The position numbers and the translations under genes are program-made. From Deltaproteobacteria bacterium (GTDB lineage Bacteria > Myxococcota > UBA796 > SXON01), in the NCBI GenBank assembly GCA_947483545.1, contig CANKNP010000142.1, forward strand, positions 1 to 11,909: 11,909 nucleotides of DNA. Direction: 5' to 3'. The notes under the pieces were generated by a model. The model had not been told where the DNA came from and searched no databases. It saw only the letters and a program-made list of their open reading frames with translations. This document shows, in pieces, positions 7,410-11,909 of this stretch (positions within the stretch are counted from its first letter, which is position 1; the number at the start of each line of letters is the position of its first letter).

Positions 7410-7964
7410 ATGGTCCTCTGTCTGCTCGTCCCCGCGTTTGCATCGACCCTGTCGGTGGATGTCAGCGGGTCTGCCGGGTACACCTCGATCCAGGACGCTA
7501 TCGATGCCGCCGTCGCCGGGGACCAGATCGTCGTCGCGGCCGGGACGTATGCTGAGAACCTGGACTTCTTGGGGAAGGACGTCCTGGTGAGCTCTGTCGA
7601 TGGCTCCGACGAGACCGTGCTGATTGGCACCGGGACCAACACTGTGACGTTCGAAGGGGCGGAGACCGACGCCGCGGAGCTGAGGGGCTTCACGATCCAG
7701 TCCGGCGCGACCCGAGGGGTTTACATCGACGGGGCGAGCCCGATGCTTCGGGACATTGTATTTGAAGGGTTGGGATCGCTCTCGGTAGACGGCGGAGCGG
7801 TTTGGATCGGCGGGGGTTCGCCCACCTTCATCCGGTGTGCGTTCGCGGGGAACGTGGGGAATGACGGAGGGGCTATCTACTTCTCGGGGGGGGGACCATC
7901 CGAATTTTCAGGGGGACCTTCGAGGATAACGAGGCCGATGGGATTGGCGGCGGGGCGTACCTGA
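7410..7964 (+). CDS. Beta-helix surface protein, 5' part (frameshifted after 7886)
   Basis: The N-terminal part of a large exported protein whose reading frame breaks at a run of nine G (7886-7894). Only residues 1-159 are genuine; the last 25 residues before the stop at 7964 are out of frame. Residues ~1-11 resemble a short signal peptide (MVLCLLVPAFA), although the n-region has no basic residue. The next part, SIQDAIDAAVAGDQIVVAAGTYAEN, is the typical cap and first strand of right-handed parallel beta-helix proteins (pectate-lyase-like, DUF1565-like). Coils then start, with CAFAGN...GGAIYF resembling the FxxN and GGA[ILV] repeats of chlamydial Pmp proteins. With one more G the frame would continue into the 3' part, giving an 836-residue protein. 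ATG 7410 is the first start codon in frame, with only a poor GGGACGG upstream. Confidence 0.85.
   Translation: MVLCLLVPAFASTLSVDVSGSAGYTSIQDAIDAAVAGDQIVVAAGTYAENLDFLGKDVLVSSVDGSDETVLIGTGTNTVTFEGAETDAAELRGFTIQSGATRGVYIDGASPMLRDIVFEGLGSLSVDGGAVWIGGGSPTFIRCAFAGNVGNDGGAIYFSGGGPSEFSGGPSRITRPMGLAAGRT
7886..7894 (+). other. G9 homopolymer at the frameshift point
   Basis: Nine consecutive G, the longest single-base run I see in the window, lie exactly where the beta-helix gene changes frame. Adding one G (or removing two) joins the frames as SGGGTIRIFRGTFEDN, which keeps the beta-helix repeat rhythm unbroken. The cause is either a sequencing or assembly error or a true length-variable tract. Confidence 0.9.
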
Positions 7965-9919
7965 GTCGCGGAGTTGCCCGAATTGGGGAGAGCTCGTTCG
8001 TCGGCCAGGTGGCGGAGGCGGGTGGTGCTCTCTACGCCGACGGGGCCGAGTTGATTGTGGAGACGACCGATTTTCTTCAGAACGCGACCACGGGTGACGG
8101 GGGCGCCATTTGGGGATCCGTCGCCTCTTTTCAGAACACGTTCGGGGACAATAAGTCCGACGACAACGGCGGCGCAATCTACGGGGGTGGCACGCTCACC
8201 GGAGACACGTTCGTGCGCAACCGCGGCCATTACGGTGGGGCGGTGTACGGCGATCCCCTGATCGTGGACAGCGCCTTCATCGATAACGGTGCCCAGAGTT
8301 GCGGCGCGATTTTGGGCGATGTGACGGTGTCCGACAGCGTGTTCATTCAAAACCGCGTCGGCGAGGACGTCACCACGGGCAATGGAGGCGCAATCTGTGG
8401 GGACTGCGACATCGATTCCAGCGTGTTCGTTGCCAACAAGGCGCAGGACGGCGGCGCGATCAATGGCGCCGGAAGGTTCAGTCGCAACGTTTTCATGCAG
8501 AACATCGGCATGGATTCCGGAGGTGCGCTAGCGATCTCTGGCAGAGCATATCTGAGGAACAATCACTTCATCGAAAACGCCTCCCCGCTGGGTGCTGTCG
8601 CGTATCTCTACGCCCACAAGGGTGCCCTCACCAACAACGTAATGGCCTACAATTCCGGCGTCGCCGTCCAGGCCCGGTACCACTCCGACGGGAGCATCCT
8701 CAGCTACAACAATTGGTACGGGAACACCACCAACGTGGACGGGTACGGGTATGTGCCAGACATCACCACAGCCGGCAACATCTTCGTGGACCCCGTGTTC
8801 ACCGCCTTCACCCCCGACGGGGACTACCTGAACGACGACCTGACCCTGGCATCCACCAGCCCCCTGATCGACGCAGGCGACCCCACGATCTTGGACGACG
8901 ACGGCACCATCTCGGACATCGGCGCGTTCCAGACCACCCAGATAGACGCCGATGGCGACGGCTACGGCTCGCTCAGGGACTGCAACGAGGGCGACGCTAC
9001 CATCTCGCCAGGCGCCGTGGACACCTTCGACGACGGCATCGACCAGGACTGCACCGGCACCGACGCCCACGACGGCGACGGTGACGGGTACGGAGACGAC
9101 GATTGCGACGACGGCGACGCCGCCATTCATCCAGACGCGGAGGAGGTGCCCTACGACGGCATCGATCAGGACTGCGACGGCGCGGACATCGCAGACGCAG
9201 ACGGCGATGGCGCCACCTGGGACATCGACTGCAACGACAACGACGACACGGTCTCTCCAGACGCGACCGACACCCCGTACGACGGCATCGACCAGGACTG
9301 CTCCGGTTCGGATCGCGACGACCTCGACCGCGACGGGTACCCGCTCGCCACCGATTGCGACGACACTGACCCCACCGCTTTCCCCGGCGGAACCGAGGTG
9401 CCCTACGACGGCATCGACCAGGACTGCAGCGGCGCCGACCTGGACGATTTGGACGGCGACGGATTCCTCTTGGCCGAGGATTGCGACGACACCGATGCCG
9501 CGGTCAACCCCGACGCGCTGGAGACTGCCAACGACGGAATCGACCAGGATTGCGACGGCTCCGATCTGATCGACGCCGACGGCGACGGCCATGACTACAC
9601 CGACGATTGTGACGATCGCAGCGCGAGTGTGTACCCGGGTGCTCCGGACCGACCGTACGACGGCATCGACCAGGATTGCGACGGCGCCGATCGCGATGAC
9701 CTCGATGCCGACGGGTTCTTGCGGAACGAAGACTGTGACGACCGTGACGCCGAGGTCCACCCAGGGGCCAAGGATCCCCCGGGCGACGGCTCGGACCAGG
9801 ACTGCGACGGGTCGGATGGGAAGGTGCGTTGCGGGTGCTCCACCGGTGTGGCGTCGCCCTCCATCGCGTTCGCAGGGTTGGCGGTGGCCCTCTTGCTGGC
9901 GCAGCGCCGCCGCCGGTAG
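7895..9919 (+). CDS. Beta-helix/MopE surface protein, 3' part with MYXO-CTERM-like tail
   Basis: Continuation of the frame broken at 7886-7894. The first in-frame start codon is a GTG at 8009 without a ribosome binding site, but coding similarity begins right after the G run (GTFEDNEADGIGGGAYLS), so this is not an independent gene. Numbered in the restored 836-residue protein, residues ~160-400 hold about nine more Pmp-like coils (FxxN followed by GGA[ILV]), for example FLQNATTGDGGAI and FVANKAQDGGAI. A beta-helix end cap, SPLIDAGDP...DIGAFQ, lies near 490-510. Seven MopE-type repeats follow (~513-804), then Cys808-Gly-Cys810, a hydrophobic segment and four Arg. By family knowledge Pmp-like beta-helices are adhesins or surface-exposed proteins and MopE repeats bind metal; a calcium- or copper-stabilised cell-surface adhesin is my inference. 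The stop lies 6 bp from the stop of the convergent Uma2 gene. Confidence 0.88.
   Translation, partial: TIRIFRGTFEDNEADGIGGGAYLSRGVARIGESSFVGQVAEAGGALYADGAELIVETTDFLQNATTGDGGAIWGSVASFQNTFGDNKSDDNGGAIYGGGTLTGDTFVRNRGHYGGAVYGDPLIVDSAFIDNGAQSCGAILGDVTVSDSVFIQNRVGEDVTTGNGGAICGDCDIDSSVFVANKAQDGGAINGAGRFSRNVFMQNIGMDSGGALAISGRAYLRNNHFIENASPLGAVAYLYAHKGALTNNVMAYNSGVAVQARYHSDGSILSYNNWYGNTTNVDGYGYVPDITTAGNIFVDPVFTAFTPDGDYLNDDLTLASTSPLIDAGDPTILDDDGTISDIGAFQTTQIDADGDGYGSLRDCNEGDATISPGAVDTFDDGIDQDCTGTDAHDGDGDGYGDDDCDDGDAAIHPDAEEVPYDGIDQDCDGADIADADGDGATWDIDCNDNDDTVSPDATDTPYDGIDQDCSGSDRDDLDRDGYPLATDCDDTDPTAFPGGTEVPYDGIDQDCSGADLDDLDGDGFLLAEDCDDTDAAVNPDALETANDGIDQDCDGSDLIDADGDGHDYTDDCDDRSASVYPGAPDRPYDGIDQDCDGADRDDLDADGFLRNEDCDDRDAEVHPGAKDPPGDGSDQDCDGSDGKVRCGCSTGVASPSIAFAGLAVALLLAQRRRR
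8945..9820 (+). repeat. Seven MopE-type metal-binding repeats, 42 residues each
   Basis: Seven tandem units follow the pattern DxDGDGxx...DCDDxDxxxxPxAxExPYDGIDQDCDGxD. The DGIDQDC core starts at 9032, 9155, 9281, 9407, 9533, 9659 and 9785 (the last reads DGSDQDC), so the spacing is 123 bp once and 126 bp five times. This is the Pfam Cu-binding_MopE type of motif. Each unit carries two Cys and a DxDGDG-like loop. DNA identity is high only around the core; elsewhere the units have diverged, so the array is old rather than freshly duplicated. Confidence 0.92.
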
Positions 9920-9925
9920 CGGTCG

Positions 9926-10403
9926 TCAGCCCGTGGGCCCTCCCACACGCTCTCGCGCCCGCAGGAACAGCCGCTCGGGCACGAAGTCGTGCTCCTCGAA
10001 CGGTGGGAGTCGGGTGATCTCGCTGCCGAGTGCCACCTCTACGAGTTCATAGCTGGCCTCACCTCGGCGGTAGACGGTGACCGAACGCCCCAGGACATCC
10101 ACCAGCCAGTACCAGCCGACGCCACCTCGATGGTAGGCACGCCACTTTGCGGGGCTCGGGGTGCTTCGCCAGCCGCCAGCCGACGACATCCGGACGCAGG
10201 CCTTCCCCGCCCACGTAGATGTCGGTCTCTTGCGAGAGCCACCAGCGACCGCCGATGCCATCGGGCCCTTGCGCCGAAAATACCTGTGAAAACACACCAC
10301 CTTGCGCGGCACCGTGGTCGAACGTCGCCATCGCCTTGTAGACGATCTCCCCCCCGAGCAGCTCGGCTGCCCGCTCCCGGGGGGAGGAGAGCCATGCGAC
10401 CAA
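9926..10403 (-). pseudogene. Uma2-family (DUF820, PD-(D/E)XK-like) protein, frameshifted and internally deleted
   Basis: Two frames together spell most of a Uma2 protein. The first, from a TTG at 10403, gives ELLGGEIVYKAMATFDHG and then SQETDIYVGGEGLRPDVVGW, the N-terminal half. Near 10147 the matching frame changes by one base and continues as KWRAYHRGGVGWYWLVD, then SVTVYRRGEASYELVEVALG and an ERLF ending, stopping at 9926. Intact Uma2 proteins have roughly 25-40 residues between the PD motif and the GV.YWLVD strand, including an EVLSPS-like segment that supplies part of the nuclease-like active site; here that segment is missing. So the gene seems to have lost an internal piece not divisible by three. 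Uma2 proteins are abundant in Cyanobacteria, Myxococcota and related groups, and their function is largely unknown. The gene starts 32 bp downstream of the FG-GAP gene on the same strand. A longer frame starting at ATG 10411 has an N-terminus unlike the family. Confidence 0.75.
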
Positions 10404-10435
10404 GGCGCCATGCAGGTGCGCGGGCCAGGGGTCGA

Positions 10436-11909
10436 TCAGGGGCCGGTACCAAGCACGAGGTAGGCCACGCCAGCGCCCGAGCTGGCGGGGGCGCCGACGA
10501 CGAGATCCGGGTAGCCGTCCCCATTGGGGTCCCCGGCACCGGCGAGCGCCCTTGCCGCGTAGTGTGTTGCATCGTCGCCCGTGTACCGGAACATGTTTCC
10601 CAGGTTGTCCGAGGTGGGTGACGTGCTACCCAGGATGAGGTAACCGACACCCCCGTCGTTGTTGAACGGTGCGCCGACGAGCATGTCGTCGTGACCATCC
10701 CCGTCAACATCGCCCGCACCGCTGACCGAGTACCCGGCGTACTGCCACGAGTCCTCGCCTGCGTAGGTCACCGCGGTGGACAACGAGGCCCCAACAGGGG
10801 AGCTGCCCCCCATCACAAGGTACGCCGCACCGACGTAATCCGTGCCCGCGTAGTACGCCCCGACAAGGAAATCGTCGTACCCATCTCCGTCTACGTCGCC
10901 CGCGCCGGCGGTGGCGCTGCCCGTCAGATCACAGTCGCTGGCGCCGACGTAGACCACCGCGTTGGCGACGGTGTCGGAGACAGGGACTGGGCTGCCCAGG
11001 ATGAGGTACGCCGCCCCACCGATCTCCCCGGCCAGGTTGTTCCCTGGCGCCCCGGCGATCACATCTGCGTAGCCATCCCCGTTCACGTCGCCGCCGGCAA
11101 CCGATCGACCGACACCATCGTCGGCGATCCCCCGGTATTCCACCGCAGAGCTCAGGCCCATCGACGCGGGCGCGGAGCTCCCGAGCACGAGATAGGCCGC
11201 GCCCGGCCTTTCGCTTCCGACGGCCTTGCAGGACGACCCGATGATCAGGTCATCGAAGCCATCCGCATTCACATCGCCCGCCCCGGCGACAGCAACCCCA
11301 GCGCACTCCGCCAGCCCTCCTTCAAACACCAAGGTGGTTCCCAGGTCGAGCGAGGACGGGGTGGGACCCCCGAGGACCAGGTAGGCCGCGCCAGAATCGT
11401 TGACCCCTCCACTGCCGTCGCTCGCACCCACGATCACGTCGTCGAAGCCGTCCGCGTTGACATCCCCCGCGCCCGCCACGGACACGCCGGCTTCCTCCCC
11501 GCCCACCGCGCCTGTGAACCGGATCTCGCTCGCGAGGTCACCGGACGCGGGGGTAGCGCTCCCAAGGACCAGATACGCGCCACCATCGCGCCCCGGCGCC
11601 CCGACCACGAGCTCGTCAAAGCCGTCGCCATTGACATCCCCGGCCCCGGCGACGCAGGCGCCCGCTTCCCGTTCGAACGATTGCCCCGTGTAGACCACCA
11701 TTGTTGTCAAGCTCTGCCAGGTCGGCTCGCAGGGCCCAGACCCGCCGTCGCAGTCGTTGTCCCAGCCGTCCTCGCAGATCTCGCTGGCGCCAGGGTGGAC
11801 GCCGGCGTTGAGGTCGTCACAGTCACCCGGGGTCATCGAGCAGCTGCCATCCGTCTCACAGAGGCAACCCACCGAATCAGCGCCATACAGGTCACCATCG
11901 CGATCTTGG
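10436..11909 (-). CDS. FG-GAP (integrin-alpha-like) beta-propeller protein with MopE-type module, 5' end beyond window
   Basis: The frame is open to the right edge, so the N-terminus is missing; the first complete codon is at 11908. The visible 491 residues begin with DRDGDLYG, a Cys-rich insertion (GCLCETDGSCS), then DCDDLNAGVHPGASEIC and DGWDNDCDG, which is a MopE-type metal-binding unit. Seven FG-GAP repeats follow, each of the form SVAGAGDVNGDGFDDLIVGAP...GAAYLVLGS, to the stop. Seven such blades with a DxNxDG calcium loop in each are the number expected for a closed integrin-alpha-like propeller. The protein ends directly after the last blade (AYLVLGTGP) with no membrane anchor or sorting tail, so it is probably secreted or anchored through its missing N-terminus. 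Function is unknown; adhesion or ligand binding is the usual guess for such proteins. A GTG at 11872 is not the real start, because the MopE unit begins upstream of it. Confidence 0.9.
   Translation of the reverse strand, partial: QDRDGDLYGADSVGCLCETDGSCSMTPGDCDDLNAGVHPGASEICEDGWDNDCDGGSGPCEPTWQSLTTMVVYTGQSFEREAGACVAGAGDVNGDGFDELVVGAPGRDGGAYLVLGSATPASGDLASEIRFTGAVGGEEAGVSVAGAGDVNADGFDDVIVGASDGSGGVNDSGAAYLVLGGPTPSSLDLGTTLVFEGGLAECAGVAVAGAGDVNADGFDDLIIGSSCKAVGSERPGAAYLVLGSSAPASMGLSSAVEYRGIADDGVGRSVAGGDVNGDGYADVIAGAPGNNLAGEIGGAAYLILGSPVPVSDTVANAVVYVGASDCDLTGSATAGAGDVDGDGYDDFLVGAYYAGTDYVGAAYLVMGGSSPVGASLSTAVTYAGEDSWQYAGYSVSGAGDVDGDGHDDMLVGAPFNNDGGVGYLILGSTSPTSDNLGNMFRYTGDDATHYAARALAGAGDPNGDGYPDLVVGAPASSGAGVAYLVLGTGP
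10489..11659 (-). repeat. Seven FG-GAP propeller blades
   Basis: GAGD-type cores lie near 11645, 11468, 11285, 11096, 10905, 10717 and 10537, about 177-191 bp apart (59-64 residues). Blade 4 reads SVAGGDVNGDG, one residue shorter than the SVAGAGDVNADG type seen in blades 2 and 3. Blade 7 has DPNGDG in place of DVNGDG. All seven keep the acidic loop residues. Confidence 0.9.

Noticed and set aside
8009..8011. GTG as an independent start for the 3' half of the beta-helix gene
   Set aside because: There is no ribosome binding site or signal peptide, and clear beta-helix coding continues upstream of it to the G9 run.
8528..9760. 410-codon minus-strand frame opposite the MopE repeats
   Set aside because: Its valine-rich repeats mirror the GAC-rich MopE units; no start signal or recognisable domain.
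8945..9820. Regularly spaced repeats considered as a CRISPR array
   Set aside because: The 126-bp period is in frame, encodes MopE units, and the intervening sequence is itself related from unit to unit.
9933..9946. Perfect 5-bp stem, 4-nt loop hairpin between the convergent genes
   Set aside because: It is short, lies inside the Uma2 coding end and has no T run, so I cannot call it a terminator.

Overview
The window is very GC-rich, densely packed DNA with almost no spacer between genes. The protein repertoire points to a member of the Myxococcota (old Deltaproteobacteria) or a close uncultured relative. It includes MopE-type metal-binding repeats, thrombospondin type 3 calcium loops, an aspartate-threonine stalk, an FG-GAP propeller, and two surface proteins with short Cys/hydrophobic/Arg tails of the MYXO-CTERM kind. 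The assignment is inferred from protein style; no rRNA or marker gene for phylogeny is present.

Layout. At the left edge a gene on the minus strand (14-1822) encodes a large multi-spanning membrane protein that looks like a GT-C-type glycosyltransferase. It diverges from a plus-strand run reaching 9919. The first part of that run is housekeeping: an RluA-family pseudouridine synthase (1894-2628), an unrecognised soluble protein overlapping it (2615-3424), and phosphatidylserine decarboxylase, psd (3432-4265, TTG start). The second part is mostly exported proteins: a TSP3/Asp-Thr-stalk surface protein (4321-5349), a DnaQ-like DEDDh exonuclease (5363-6232), a periplasmic OmpA-like protein (6229-6843) and a lipoprotein (6840-7361), the last three joined by ATGA overlaps. 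Last comes a large right-handed beta-helix protein with Pmp-like repeats, MopE repeats and a surface-sorting tail (7410-9919). It is split by a one-base frameshift at a run of nine G.

Two minus-strand genes converge on it from the right. One is a decayed Uma2-family gene (9926-10403), with a frameshift and apparent loss of the middle of the domain. The other is a seven-repeat FG-GAP beta-propeller protein (10436 to beyond 11909) whose N-terminal side also carries a MopE-type module and runs off the window.

How the parts fit. The common theme of the right two thirds is export and calcium or metal-dependent folding: four exported or probably exported proteins carry DxDxDG-type loops, and two end in what looks like the same cell-surface sorting signal. 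No defence island, phage, integrase, CRISPR array, tRNA or rRNA is visible. I do not see a clearly new multi-gene system. The points most worth a second look are the G9 tract inside the beta-helix gene, the broken Uma2 gene, and the exonuclease-OmpA-lipoprotein coupling.
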